This document shows positions 1-8,934 of a stretch of DNA of 64,000 nt, piece after piece; position 1 is the stretch's first letter; the number at the start of each line of letters is the position of its first letter. A program made the position numbers and the translations under genes. The notes below the pieces were generated by a model. It saw only the letters and a list, made by a program, of their open reading frames with translations, was not told where the DNA came from and searched no databases. Source of the stretch: Methylomonas sp. MK1. GTDB lineage: Bacteria > Pseudomonadota > Gammaproteobacteria > Methylococcales > Methylomonadaceae. The stretch is taken from positions 3,038,001-3,102,000 of the forward strand of contig NZ_AQOV01000001.1 in the NCBI RefSeq assembly GCF_000365425.1. The letters are read 5' to 3'.

Positions 1-283
1 ATTGTCAGTTTGGAAAGATATCAACAATGCGTTTTCTAAACCGGTTAATTCAAACGATCAGGCACTCGACTATATTCCAACGCAAATCCTTGCAGAACTA
101 TTCAAGTCGAATGGCTATGACGGTATTGTCTATAAAAGCTCGTTCGCTGCAGGTTTTAATATCGTTCTTTTTGATTTGGATTTAGCCAATTTAATAAATT
201 GTTTTCTTTACGAAGTTGGCTCTATTGACTTGAGTTTCAAAAGTATGCCCAATTCGTATTACATTGAGGACAACTCTAACTAG
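1..283 (+). CDS. RES-domain protein, C-terminal part (5' end outside window)
   Basis: About 93 C-terminal residues are visible and the frame is open to the window edge, so the gene starts upstream. The stretch DYIPTQILAELFKSNGYDG, followed by IVYKSS and NIVLFDL, matches the end of the RES fold. In that family the toxins degrade or phosphorolyse NAD+ and are paired with an Xre/MbcA-type antitoxin. That partner, if present, would lie upstream and cannot be seen. The family call rests on this C-terminal signature only; whether the protein is a toxin is inference. Confidence 0.7.
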   Translation, partial: LSVWKDINNAFSKPVNSNDQALDYIPTQILAELFKSNGYDGIVYKSSFAAGFNIVLFDLDLANLINCFLYEVGSIDLSFKSMPNSYYIEDNSN

Positions 284-365
284 CTAGAGTTGCGCATCAA
301 GTTCATCAAGCATCTATTAACCCCGAACTAACCTCAAACCTATCGGTTTTAGTAGGAGAAACATC

Positions 366-746
366 ATGGGCCTGACTTACGCCTCGTTAAGATTAACCAA
401 CCTCTTCAACCGCAAACAAGTTGAGATCAATGCGTTGGTCGATACCGGCGCAACCTTTATGTGCGTAACTGAAGAAATCGCCTTACAGCTGGGTTTCGAT
501 ATTACTGAAGTCAGCCAACAGGTAGTGACCCTGGCCGATGGTCATCAGCGCAAAGTACCCAAAATAGCCCCCATCGAAATCGCGTTTGCCAATCGAACCT
601 ATGTAACCGAGGCTGTGGTATTGGGCAACGAGCCTTTGCTAGGTGTTATTCCCATGGAAGCAATGGATTTAATCGTCGACCCCCGTCAGCAAGTACTGAT
701 AGTCAATCCGCAGCATCCGAACTATCCGGTAGCTTTGGCTAAATAG
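366..746 (+). CDS. Clan AA retropepsin-like aspartyl protease
   Basis: A 126-residue protein with a single aspartyl protease half: ALVDTGATF at residues 23-31 holds the catalytic Asp26 in the D-T-G-A motif, and the C-terminal LLGVIPMEAMDLIVD segment matches the conserved flap and strand of this family. Such proteins act as dimers because each chain supplies one Asp. No signal peptide or membrane helix is visible, so it is probably cytoplasmic. The ATG is preceded by AGGAG at a normal distance. Substrates are unknown. It stands alone 34 bp before the flavoprotein gene and could share a transcript with it. Confidence 0.8.
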   Translation: MGLTYASLRLTNLFNRKQVEINALVDTGATFMCVTEEIALQLGFDITEVSQQVVTLADGHQRKVPKIAPIEIAFANRTYVTEAVVLGNEPLLGVIPMEAMDLIVDPRQQVLIVNPQHPNYPVALAK

Positions 747-779
747 CTGCCTCAATATCCATTCTCACTTGATAGGTCT

Positions 780-2012
780 GTGACCCATTCAAAACATTCT
801 GTCGCCATCGTCGGTGCCGGTCCAGCCGGACTAATGGCCGCCGAAGTATTGAGCCAGGCCGGCTTGAGCGTTACCGTTTACGATGCTATGCCCTCGGCCG
901 GGCGTAAGTTTTTGATGGCTGGCAAGGGCGGGATGAATATCACGCACTCCGAGCCTTTCGCGCAGTTTTTATCCCGCTACGGGGCACGGTGCGCGGAGCT
1001 TGAGCCGATATTGAACGATTTTGCACCGGATGCGTTGCGAGTCTGGGTGCAAGGCTTGGATATCGAAACCTTTGTCGGCACATCGGGCCGGGTGTTTCCG
1101 ACCGATATGAAAGCCGCGCCGTTGTTGCGAGCTTGGCTGCACCGCCTACGTTCCAACAGCGTACAGTTTCGCATGCGCCATCGTTGGCTAGGTTGGGTGG
1201 AAAATGACCTACGATTCGATACGCCGGACGGCGAGCGAATTGCCCAGGCCGATGCGGTGATTTTGGCTTTGGGCGGCGGCAGTTGGCCGCAACTGGGTTC
1301 GACGGGGGCCTGGCAATCCTTGCTAACCCAGCGCAGCATCGCCGTTGAACCGCTAAAGCCAGCCAACTGCGGTTTCGAAACGGCTTGGAGCGACTATTTT
1401 CGCGAGCGTTTTGCCGGCCAACCGCTCAAGCCGGTTAGCATCTTATTCACAAATCAGAACGGCGAGACATTCAACCAGCAAGGCGAACTGACAATAGCCG
1501 AGTACGGCTTGGAAGGCGGCTTGATCTATGCCCTGTCCGCACCGTTGCGCGAGGAAATAGCCGCCAGCGGTTCGGCGTTGATACAGTTGGATTTACTGCC
1601 GGATCGAAGTTTGGCAAACATCATAGATCGTCTGGGCAAGCCGCGCGGCAAGGACAGCTTGGGCAATCATCTACGCAAACGTTTGGGTATTAGCGGCGCC
1701 AAAGCTGCTTTGCTGCGCGAAGCCTTGTCTGCCGCCGAAATGGACGATCCGACCAGACTTGCCAAAATCTTGAAAGCACTGCCCATCACGCTAACGGCTA
1801 CCCGGCCTATTGCAGAAGCGATCAGCAGTGCCGGCGGTGTCAGCTTTGCGGAGCTGGATCAACATTTAATGCTGCGAAATTTCCCCGGTGTATTTGTCGC
1901 GGGCGAGATGCTGGATTGGGAAGCGCCGACGGGTGGTTATCTGCTAACCGCCTGCTTGGCCACCGGTCGCGCGGTTGGTTTAGGGGCCTTAGCTTGGCTG
2001 CAGCAACAATGA
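780..2012 (+). CDS. BaiN/HI0933-type FAD flavoprotein (TIGR03862 family)
   Basis: A 410-residue flavoprotein with a GTG start. The N-terminal dinucleotide-binding motif GAGPAGLMAAE lies near residues 12-22, followed by the family signature GRKFLMAGKGGMNITHSE. The C-terminal segment ending GGYLLTACLATGRAVG is the second FAD-contact region. This family of putative NAD(P)/FAD oxidoreductases is widespread and poorly characterised; the TIGR03862 branch is the one this length and signature suggest. Cytoplasmic, with no signal peptide. The substrate cannot be inferred from the neighbours. Confidence 0.88.
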   Translation: MTHSKHSVAIVGAGPAGLMAAEVLSQAGLSVTVYDAMPSAGRKFLMAGKGGMNITHSEPFAQFLSRYGARCAELEPILNDFAPDALRVWVQGLDIETFVGTSGRVFPTDMKAAPLLRAWLHRLRSNSVQFRMRHRWLGWVENDLRFDTPDGERIAQADAVILALGGGSWPQLGSTGAWQSLLTQRSIAVEPLKPANCGFETAWSDYFRERFAGQPLKPVSILFTNQNGETFNQQGELTIAEYGLEGGLIYALSAPLREEIAASGSALIQLDLLPDRSLANIIDRLGKPRGKDSLGNHLRKRLGISGAKAALLREALSAAEMDDPTRLAKILKALPITLTATRPIAEAISSAGGVSFAELDQHLMLRNFPGVFVAGEMLDWEAPTGGYLLTACLATGRAVGLGALAWLQQQ

Positions 2013-2189
2013 GATGCAGGAGTTTTCGCGGTGGCTGTTGACCGAGTCCGACCGCTTGAATCGTTCGGTTTTTGAAAAATAAACGCCTCCAAAATAGCCG
2101 GATCAAGAATGCCGACCGGCAATTAGGAATGTGAAACGACGGTAAGGCAAAATGCTCGCCGAAATGATCATTGGGCCAGAGCAATTCGA

Positions 2190-2217
2190 AAGAAAAGGGG
2201 TAGACGGAAGCTACCCC
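2190..2217 (-). terminator. Rho-independent terminator after the PEP-CTERM gene
   Basis: Read on the minus strand, a perfect 7 bp stem (GGGGTAG/CTACCCC) with a 7-base loop is followed by a T-rich run. It begins about 14 bp after the stop codon of the PEP-CTERM gene, so it is placed to end that transcript. Confidence 0.75.
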
Positions 2218-2230
2218 CCAACCATCTTGT

Positions 2231-3073
2231 TTAGCCCGCGACTTTTGCGAATGATTTCATCATGCGGATAGTCCTAGCCGACCGCAGTGAGGCCGCTGTG
2301 GCCAATGCGCTGCCGAATAGCCAGAAAGCGCCTGGTAAAGGTACGCTTCCGCCGCCTCCGCTGCCGTAGTCGTATCCGGAAACAGATACACTGGTATTCG
2401 CGGAAAAGTTTCCGCTCCAGCCGTCTTTAAAGACCAAAGCGACAGACAGGACATCGGTTTCCGCAACGGGCGCGGAGCCGTTTGAAATATAACGGTTGAT
2501 ATTATGGTTAACTGACCCGGAATGCCCGTCATTGTAATAACTCAAGTTGAAGCTAATGTCGGAGTTTGCCCATGAATTACTCGACGTACCCACGTCTTCC
2601 GTCAAACTGTAATTCGCCTCAAAAAGTAAAAGCCCGCTGCCTTGCACGGTAAAACTGCCGGATCGTTGACTATTGCTACTAGCCGATAAGCCTTGATACG
2701 GAAAGACGCCGTCTATAAAGGCATTGGATTTTATCTCGCTAATCGATGTGGAGCTGGAAGCAGACTTGCTATAGCTAGATGTGGATACCGTTTCAGTGGC
2801 GGTAGTCCCGGAGCTCCAATTTGCCGCACTGTCATTGGCATAGTAGTAACCATAATTGACTTGGCTGTTGTCGTTCTGGTTACTCCAGGTCAAGGTCGGC
2901 AGGCCATTCCCGATATCGATGGCTGTAATTTTAAAGGTACTCCAGTCGATGACCGCGCTCGCGGAAATCGTGGCCGCCTCAGCGGATTGCACAGCGCAAA
3001 GAGGTAGCACCAGCAAACTAAACAGGTAAGTCTTAATGCAAGGTCGCCGAATCGGCTTGAAAAGGTGTTTCAT
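2231..3073 (-). CDS. PEP-CTERM sorting-signal exported protein
   Basis: A 280-residue exported protein. It has an N-terminal signal peptide (basic start, then LFSLLVLPLCAVQSAEA), a Ser/Thr/Asn/Tyr-rich body typical of secreted matrix proteins, and a C-terminal anchor starting VPLPGAFWLFGSAL near residue 244 with Arg residues just behind it. This is the VPLPxxxWLFGSxL variant of the PEP-CTERM signal, which is processed by an exosortase in polysaccharide-producing Gram-negatives; no exosortase is in this window. The tail after the Arg cluster (about 14 residues) is longer than usual. The body resembles no domain I can name. It is monocistronic and ends in its own terminator. Confidence 0.8.
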   Translation of the reverse strand: MKHLFKPIRRPCIKTYLFSLLVLPLCAVQSAEAATISASAVIDWSTFKITAIDIGNGLPTLTWSNQNDNSQVNYGYYYANDSAANWSSGTTATETVSTSSYSKSASSSTSISEIKSNAFIDGVFPYQGLSASSNSQRSGSFTVQGSGLLLFEANYSLTEDVGTSSNSWANSDISFNLSYYNDGHSGSVNHNINRYISNGSAPVAETDVLSVALVFKDGWSGNFSANTSVSVSGYDYGSGGGGSVPLPGAFWLFGSALATAASLRSARTIRMMKSFAKVAG

Positions 3074-3521
3074 GGTCGTTTCTCCATTGATTAACGGGAA
3101 CAGGTTTTTAGCGCATCACCAAACGGCCAAAGACCATTGTCATGCGCGATAAGACTAGCTATCGGCATCAAGCCGCTTACTTGAAAAGCTAGTCTTAAAC
3201 GTCATTTAACAGCTAAATTAGCCACCGTCAATTACCATGGAGACAATAAGGAATAATCAATGCGCAAAGTCAAAAAAACGTGAAATTTAAAAACCACCTT
3301 GGATTAAAACGGCCTTTTTTACCTAGCAATAGCGATGCCCGGACACCGGATTTCAGTCCTGCCGTCTACTTTTTTGGCATGAGATACTTACCCGTCAAAT
3401 GCAATGTTCGCGAGACCGTGTCGGCCGAAGCGGTCACGGGATTTAGCGTCTTCCAGGTTTTCTATAATTGCCGGCGTTTGTTATCATCCCAGCCTCGACG
3501 AATACACCGGCTACCCACTCC
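3074..3521. other. Intergenic region between PEP-CTERM gene and trpD
   Basis: A 448 bp divergent spacer that must hold the promoters of the PEP-CTERM gene (leftward) and trpD (rightward). I see no convincing gene, terminator, attenuator or long repeat. The open frame that precedes the trpD ATG here is an in-frame extension with no ribosome binding site. Confidence 0.6.
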
Positions 3522-4529
3522 ATGCAAATCCAAAGCACGCTGCAAAAACTTCTGGATAAACAAGACCTCAGCACCGAGGAAATGCGCGCGGTGATGCGTA
3601 CCATGATGCAAGGGGAGCTGACCGATGCGCAAATCGCCGGCTTTTTGATCGCCTTGCGCTGCAAGGGCGAAACCATCGAGGAAATTGCCGCGGCGGTCAG
3701 CGTGTTACGCGAACTGGTCCGGCCAGTACCGGTGCATGGTGAACATGTGATAGACACCTGCGGCACCGGCGGCGACGGCGCGAATACCTTTAATATTTCC
3801 ACCACCGCCGCTTTCGTGGTCGCGGCGGCGGGCGGTAAAGTGGCCAAACACGGCAATCGCTCGGTATCCAGCAGTTGCGGCAGCGCCGATGTATTGGAAG
3901 CCGCGGGTATCAATCTGGATATGCCCGCCGAACAGGTGGCACAATGCGTGGACGAGATCGGCGTCGGCTTTTTATTTGCCGCCAAGCATCACAGCGCAGT
4001 GCGCCACACCGTTGGTCCGCGCAAGGAGATGGGCGTACGCACCCTGTTCAATCTGATCGGCCCACTCTCCAACCCGGCCAATGCGCCGCATCAATTGATC
4101 GGCGTGTTCGATAAACAATGGCTGGTGCCGGTCGCGGAAGTCTTAAAAAAACTGGGCAGCAAACATGTTTTGGTAGTGCACGCGCGCGATGGCCTGGATG
4201 AAATCAGCATCGCCGCCCCGACCGATGTTGCCGAGTTGATCGACGGCATCGTGCATAGCTACACGGTCACCCCGGAACAATTCGGCTTGCCGCGCGCCAG
4301 CCTGGAAACCCTGTCGATTACATGCGCCGCGGATAGCCTGGCTATCATCCGTACGGTATTGAACAACCAAGCCGGCCCGGCCCGCGACATCGTTGCCTTG
4401 AACGCCGGCGCGGCGATTTATGCCGCCGACTTGGCCGATTCGCTGGATGGCGGTATTCGCCGGGCGCATCAGGTGTTGGCGGATGGGAGTGCGTTGGGGA
4501 AGTTTGAGGCGTTGGTGAACTACTCTTAG
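3522..4529 (+). CDS. trpD: Anthranilate phosphoribosyltransferase
   Basis: Second step of tryptophan synthesis: transfers phosphoribose from PRPP to anthranilate. The 335-residue length is normal. The PRPP loop [15 protein letters not shown] begins at Cys80, followed by [19 protein letters not shown] and the acceptor-site segment [22 protein letters not shown]. The frame is open 54 bp further upstream, but the ATG at 3522 gives the usual family N-terminus, so it is preferred. In related genomes trpG, trpD and trpC are usually adjacent. Here trpG is not in the window, and trpC lies 2.46 kb downstream beyond an inserted block. Confidence 0.95.
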   Translation: MQIQSTLQKLLDKQDLSTEEMRAVMRTMMQGELTDAQIAGFLIALRCKGETIEEIAAAVSVLRELVRPVPVHGEHVIDTCGTGGDGANTFNISTTAAFVVAAAGGKVAKHGNRSVSSSCGSADVLEAAGINLDMPAEQVAQCVDEIGVGFLFAAKHHSAVRHTVGPRKEMGVRTLFNLIGPLSNPANAPHQLIGVFDKQWLVPVAEVLKKLGSKHVLVVHARDGLDEISIAAPTDVAELIDGIVHSYTVTPEQFGLPRASLETLSITCAADSLAIIRTVLNNQAGPARDIVALNAGAAIYAADLADSLDGGIRRAHQVLADGSALGKFEALVNYS

Positions 4530-4555
4530 CTCCGGCATTGAGGTAGATACACAGT

Positions 4556-4795
4556 ATGATAGCTAAAGACTTTGAACAGCAGTTTGATGACGATGTTGAT
4601 ATTACCGCATCACTGGATTTGTCTAACGCGAAACGGGTATTGCAAGAGCAGAAACGAGTCAATATCAATTTTCCGACTTGGATGATTGAATCGCTTGACC
4701 GGGAAGCTGGAAAGCTTGGGGTGACCAGACAATCCATCATCAAAGTCTGGCTTGCTGAGAGGCTTGAGAAGGTTTCTTCGAACGAAGTGAGATAG
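4556..4795 (+). CDS. BrnA/CopG-type ribbon-helix-helix antitoxin, apparently orphan
   Basis: A 79-residue protein ending in a ribbon-helix-helix domain (KRVNINFPTWMIESLDREA, then GVTRQSIIKVWLAERLE), the form found in BrnA antitoxins of BrnT/BrnA modules. BrnA normally represses its own operon and neutralises a BrnT ribonuclease encoded just upstream. Here the upstream gene is trpD, only 26 bp away, and no BrnT-like frame is visible on either side, so the antitoxin is an orphan or the toxin has been lost. The first inverted repeat copy begins 27 bp after its stop. Probably carried on the trpD transcript. Confidence 0.75.
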   Translation: MIAKDFEQQFDDDVDITASLDLSNAKRVLQEQKRVNINFPTWMIESLDREAGKLGVTRQSIIKVWLAERLEKVSSNEVR

Positions 4796-4821
4796 ATCAG
4801 TAGCCCAGGATATTCTTGGGG

Positions 4822-5085
4822 GTTGTGTCGCTAACGCGACGGTTATTTTAAAGTCGGGTCTCGGCCCGACAGCCGAGATACTTTCTTTTGTTTGGCCAAA
4901 AGAAAGTATCCAAAGAAAAAGCCACCCCGATGCCGCTTTGATCCTGCGCGCCGAAGGGTTTGAACGGGGTTTTCGGAAGGGCTGTCCCTAGCCCTCCGAA
5001 AACGAGCGGCATCCCTGCCGCTCCCCTGCGGGCTAATCCGTCCAAACCCTCCGGTGCTCGGCGCGGCATAGGGGATGAAAACCCC
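4822..5085 (+). repeat. Dispersed repeat, copy A (left arm of an inverted pair)
   Basis: About 265 bp that returns in reverse complement at 6708-6974 (copy B), with diverged relatives at 33520-33905 and 37605-37860. It starts with a small GTCGC/GCGAC palindrome. A perfect stem with 13 bp arms (4878-4890 and 4897-4909) and a 6-base loop follows, then several GC-rich palindromic segments. A 73-codon open frame can be translated across copies A and B and differs at 4 positions, so the copies are very similar. The frame has no start signals and looks like a by-product. The 140 bp after the repeat, up to the HEPN gene, is AT-rich with nothing recognisable. Confidence 0.85.
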
Positions 5086-5224
5086 ACCGCAAAATTCGAG
5101 AGCATCTAATATTTTGAGGTTTTCGTAGGCCGGGTTGAATGAAAATGAAACCCAGCAATATATAAACTTAAGTTGGGTTTTGCTTCGCTCAACCCAGCCT
5201 ACGAGCTAACAGCAAATATATTCA

Positions 5225-6598
5225 ATGGAAATTATCTTTCAAAATATACCTAGGAAATTGCGTAAAAAACTACAGTGTTCCTTTTCTTCTGTTCTCAATA
5301 AGAAAAATTTTATTATACCCGCCTGTTTGGATGATATTGAAAATTACCCAAATAACCTCCATAAATCAAGGCTGGCTTATTCTCGCGAGACATGCGATTT
5401 ATTTTTAGATTTTTGTAAAGAGTTTATGGCTTGGGAAGATATTAGTGGGGTTGCTAGTTTAGATACTGTTTTTTCAGCGTTTGCGGACTCAGTTGATGAA
5501 CATTTTTTTACGAGAAATAAATCTGATTTTGATTTTTTTATTTCTTCATGGATTGAGAAAATTAACTCAAAACTACATAATTATAGCTTTTACTTTCCTG
5601 TAGAAGGGTTGATGTTAAAAGATATATCGCAAGAGGCATTCGGCGATGTATCGATAGTTTTATTTGATAAAATATTAGCTGACCGATTTTTTGATGACAA
5701 CAAGAGTGATAATCATCAATGGACAGAACATTTGCATTCAACTTTAAATAAAATATTTGTTGGAAAAACTGTTTTAGTGGTAAGTGTTTTTGGTTGTCGC
5801 TATCTATCTGAACTAGTCGCCAGAGAGAAGGCGAATGCGGTAGTTTCTTATTTTAGATTCATATTTTGTGTGTTCCACCATGATCGTGTGCAAGAAGGTT
5901 TGGTTAAGATTTCTATAGAAAACGAATGGCCTAAAAAAAATTCGGATTTTTTTTATGTTGAGTCTAACAGTATTTCCTTACCTAATCATCGGGGGGCGGC
6001 CCCATTACTTCCTTTTGACATTTATAGCAAAAACCTCTCCGATTTAAAGAAAAATGGTTATTTAAATGAGTTGAGTGGGTTTATTTTTTATCCTTATAAT
6101 AACTATGAAAAGGCAGTTAAAGCTGCTATTTATTGGATCGGAGAAGCTCAAAACGATTTTAAAACAGATTCGGCGTTCGTCAAGTATTGGATTTCAATTG
6201 AAAGCTTGCTGACAACAGGTTTTCATTCTCAACAGGGAATAACAAAAAATCTTATTGACGGCGTATCTATTTTAATATGGTATTGCGGACACGAGTTTAG
6301 TGACAGGCCTAATATTCGTTGCTTATCAAAGCGCATTAATGTACTTTATGATCTTCGATCTAAAATTGTTCATAAAGGCGATGGAGTTAAAATTAATCAC
6401 GGTGACTTAAGTGACATATGCAAATACTCATCTTGGCTCATAATTTGTTTTTTATGGTTACGATCAAATTTTAATTACACCGAATGCGAACAAGTCAGAA
6501 AACTAGTTAAAAAGCTGAAAGCAGCTGACTTTTCTGAAGACTTTGAAATCAGAACCAAAAGCCTACTATTGGCTGCTCAAGTAAATACAACAAGTTAA
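5225..6598 (+). CDS. HEPN-domain protein (ApeA-like), candidate defence gene
   Basis: A 457-residue protein, strikingly AT-rich with many poly-T and poly-A runs, quite unlike the trp genes beside it. The C-terminal third reads VKYWISIESLLTTG, then LYDLRSKIVHKGDG. This fits the helical HEPN fold, with the R-x4-H motif formed by Arg378 and His383; HEPN proteins with this motif are typically RNases in toxin and abortive-infection systems. The N-terminal 250 residues match nothing I recognise. No signal peptide or membrane segment is evident. It sits alone between two inverted repeats inside the trp cluster, which indicates acquisition by transfer. The HEPN call is from motif and context; a role in phage defence is inference. 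Confidence 0.6.
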   Translation: MEIIFQNIPRKLRKKLQCSFSSVLNKKNFIIPACLDDIENYPNNLHKSRLAYSRETCDLFLDFCKEFMAWEDISGVASLDTVFSAFADSVDEHFFTRNKSDFDFFISSWIEKINSKLHNYSFYFPVEGLMLKDISQEAFGDVSIVLFDKILADRFFDDNKSDNHQWTEHLHSTLNKIFVGKTVLVVSVFGCRYLSELVAREKANAVVSYFRFIFCVFHHDRVQEGLVKISIENEWPKKNSDFFYVESNSISLPNHRGAAPLLPFDIYSKNLSDLKKNGYLNELSGFIFYPYNNYEKAVKAAIYWIGEAQNDFKTDSAFVKYWISIESLLTTGFHSQQGITKNLIDGVSILIWYCGHEFSDRPNIRCLSKRINVLYDLRSKIVHKGDGVKINHGDLSDICKYSSWLIICFLWLRSNFNYTECEQVRKLVKKLKAADFSEDFEIRTKSLLLAAQVNTTS

Positions 6599-6707
6599 AG
6601 AGTTTCTTTAATAAATGCATAAATATGGCGGATTCAAAACCAGTCTGCGCCCGATTAAGATTAAATACTCGGTCCTACCGGCCCAGTTTTTCCAACTTAG
6701 AATTCCG

Positions 6708-6974
6708 GGACGGTTTTCTCCCCCTATGCCGCGCCGAGCACCGGAGGGTTTGAGCGGACTAGCCCGCAGGGGAGCGGCAGGGATGCCGCTCGTTTTCGGA
6801 GGGCTAGGGATAGCCCTTCCGAAAACCCCGTTCAAACCCTTCGGCGCGCAGGATCAAAGCGGCATCGGGGTGGCTTTTTCTTTGGGTACTTTCTTTTGGC
6901 CAAGCAAAAGAAAGTACCTCGGCTGTCGGGCCGAGACCCGACTTTAAAATAACCGTCGCGTTAGCGACACAAAC
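6708..6974 (-). repeat. Dispersed repeat, copy B (right arm of an inverted pair)
   Basis: Reverse-complement partner of copy A. The stem is at 6886-6898 and 6905-6917. Its outermost pair is G-C where copy A has A-T, a compensatory change that preserves pairing, and the loop sequence is different. The repeat ends only 12 bp before the trpC start codon, so it directly borders the trpC leader. The 110 bp between the HEPN gene and this copy show nothing else. Confidence 0.85.
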
Positions 6975-6986
6975 TAAACAAGAACC

Positions 6987-7784
6987 ATGACCGATACACC
7001 AGATATTCTAAAAACCATCCTAACCAAAAAAGCCGAAGAAGTAGCCCGCCGCAAAAGCAACACGCCGCTGTCGCTACTGGAAGAACTAGCCGGCACCGTG
7101 CAAGGCCCCCGCGGCTTTTATTCGGCGTTGCGCAGCAAGGCCGATCAGAAAAAGCCGGCGATTATCGCCGAAATCAAGAAAGCCTCGCCCAGCCAGGGCG
7201 TCATTCGCGAGAATTTCAAGCCGGTGGAAATTGCCGTCGATTATGCGTTTAGCGGCGCGACATGCTTGTCGGTGCTGACCGACAAGGAGTTTTTCCAGGG
7301 CTCGGAAGCCAATCTGCAAATGGTGCGGCAAAATTGCCCGCTGCCGGCGATTCGCAAGGACTTCATGATCGATCCGTACCAAATCCACGAATCACGTGCA
7401 CTCGGTGCCGATTGCATTCTGCTGATCGTCGCCGCATTGGACGACGCGATGTTGAAAGAATTGGCTGACACCGCCACCGGCTTGGGCATGGACGTATTGA
7501 CCGAAGTGCATGACGCGGAAGAACTGGAGCGGGCATTGCGGCTAAACACCAATATGATCGGCATCAACAACCGCAATCTGCGTACCTTCGACGTGTCGCT
7601 GCAAACCACGCTGGATTTGAAAAACACCATTCCGGCGGACAAGTTGATCGTCACCGAAAGCGGCATTCACACCCCGGCGGATGTGAAATTGATGCAGGAC
7701 AATGGCATCTACACCTTCCTGGTCGGCGAAGCGTTTATGCGCGCCGAGTCGCCGGGACAAAAAATGCGCGAGTTGTTTTTTTAG
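6987..7784 (+). CDS. trpC: Indole-3-glycerol-phosphate synthase
   Basis: Fourth step of tryptophan synthesis, closing the indole ring of CdRP. The 265 residues cover the whole TIM barrel: [19 protein letters not shown] carries the catalytic Lys and substrate loop, followed by [43 protein letters not shown] and ESGI near the C-terminus. There is no clear Shine-Dalgarno sequence because dispersed repeat copy B ends 12 bp before the ATG. With trpD 2.46 kb upstream, expression must come from read-through of the inserted block or from a promoter in or near the repeat. Confidence 0.95.
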   Translation: MTDTPDILKTILTKKAEEVARRKSNTPLSLLEELAGTVQGPRGFYSALRSKADQKKPAIIAEIKKASPSQGVIRENFKPVEIAVDYAFSGATCLSVLTDKEFFQGSEANLQMVRQNCPLPAIRKDFMIDPYQIHESRALGADCILLIVAALDDAMLKELADTATGLGMDVLTEVHDAEELERALRLNTNMIGINNRNLRTFDVSLQTTLDLKNTIPADKLIVTESGIHTPADVKLMQDNGIYTFLVGEAFMRAESPGQKMRELFF

Positions 7785-7814
7785 GGCATTGGCAAGGCAT
7801 TACGCAGAGCGTCT

Positions 7815-7893
7815 ATCCCGGCGTTCCCGCGAAGGCGGGAGCCCAGGAAAAATCAATAGCCTGGATCCCCGCCTGCGCGGGGATGACGGATTC
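7815..7893. repeat. Palindromic intergenic repeat, possible bidirectional terminator
   Basis: Two arms of about 24 bp around a 12-base AT-rich spacer, with the pattern GTTCCCGCGAAGGCGGGA ... ATCCCCGCCTGCGCGGGGAT. This resembles the widespread GGGAAT-type palindromic repeats (like Neisseria dRS3 and similar elements in other proteobacteria). It lies between the convergent ends of trpC and the metF-like gene and could fold into a long hairpin that stops transcription from both sides. Confidence 0.7.
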
Positions 7894-7930
7894 TTCCTGA
7901 TATTCAAGCAAATCTGTACCCGGCTTGAGA

Positions 7931-8674
7931 TTACCCGCCCAATTTAATCTCACCAAAATACCGCGCCAAATCAATCCGAATCGGCATGAAATAGACATTC
8001 AGGCCATTCTCCGCCGCCGAGGCGATTACGCTGTTGGCAAATTGGACGTTCCAGTCGTAATCCGGCTGGAAACTCTTCGGAAACTTCACTTTATTTTTGA
8101 CTTCCCAATAATTCATCGAGGCCTTGCTGGTGATAGGGCTGATGCCAATGTAGGTTTCCAGGTGTTGCATATGCTCAGCGTAGATGTCGATCATGCGACT
8201 GTCATAGAACGGCTGGGAGAAAAACCCGCCGGCTCCGGCATCGACCTTGCGCTGAATGTAATCGCATTCATCCTGGACGCCGCTACGGTGCGGGTCGAAG
8301 CCGGCATAAATATGCAAGCTTGGGAAACGCTGACGCACGGCCCGAATCAAATCGACCACATCGGTATTGTAAAACGACCGTTTCAGGCCTTCCGGCGGAT
8401 CGCCGGTTACCAACAAGACGCTGTCGAGCGCATACTCTTCGATGATGCGGTAGAGTTCGCCGCTTTCGATTTTAAAATCAATCGCGCGAAAATGCGGAAT
8501 AAAGCGGTATTTGCTTCGATCAACGCGGGTTGCCAGTTCCCAGCTGCGGGTATCGAAGCGCTGGATATCAGGAACATTGATGATGTTGATACCTTTGTCC
8601 AGAGTTTGCACAAAGCCGTATTGCTGGTCGAAAGCCTCTAGGCTGCGAGGGACGATTTCAAACGAAATATTCAT
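7931..8674 (-). CDS. Short methylenetetrahydrofolate reductase-like protein
   Basis: A 247-residue TIM-barrel protein of the MetF family, which reduces methylene-THF to methyl-THF using FAD. Family marks are SFEIVPRS at the start (position of the catalytic Glu), LLVTGDPPEGLKRS and GAGGFFSQPFYDS. It is about 40 residues shorter than typical MetF and its sequence is divergent, so it may be a paralogue with a different role in C1 metabolism rather than the methionine-pathway enzyme. It is transcribed alone and converges on trpC. Confidence 0.75.
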   Translation of the reverse strand: MNISFEIVPRSLEAFDQQYGFVQTLDKGINIINVPDIQRFDTRSWELATRVDRSKYRFIPHFRAIDFKIESGELYRIIEEYALDSVLLVTGDPPEGLKRSFYNTDVVDLIRAVRQRFPSLHIYAGFDPHRSGVQDECDYIQRKVDAGAGGFFSQPFYDSRMIDIYAEHMQHLETYIGISPITSKASMNYWEVKNKVKFPKSFQPDYDWNVQFANSVIASAAENGLNVYFMPIRIDLARYFGEIKLGG

Positions 8675-8934
8675 CGTGTGGCTGGGTAGTTAAAGAATTG
8701 ACTGGAAACGAGCGCCATGCGCAAAGTATGGATTGTAACGCAGTAAAAACAAATCCCGGCGGACATGACCGACTTCTTTGGTCGAGCTTAAGCGGCTTAC
8801 CCGTCGATTGCCGCGCGGCGTATTGCCTCTATTATTTTTCGGTTGCGGTGGGGATTTAATGGCCTTGAACGTCTTACTCAATAGCTGCCCCTATTCATCA
8901 GATTTATTTAGCCATTCCCGCACATCCCGAACTA

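Noticed and set aside
4848..5105. Open frames of 73-110 codons across repeat copies A, B and D that seem conserved
   Set aside because: They are by-products of GC-rich repeats: no start signals, the same frame falls in palindromic sequence, and the stem varies by pairing, not by codon.
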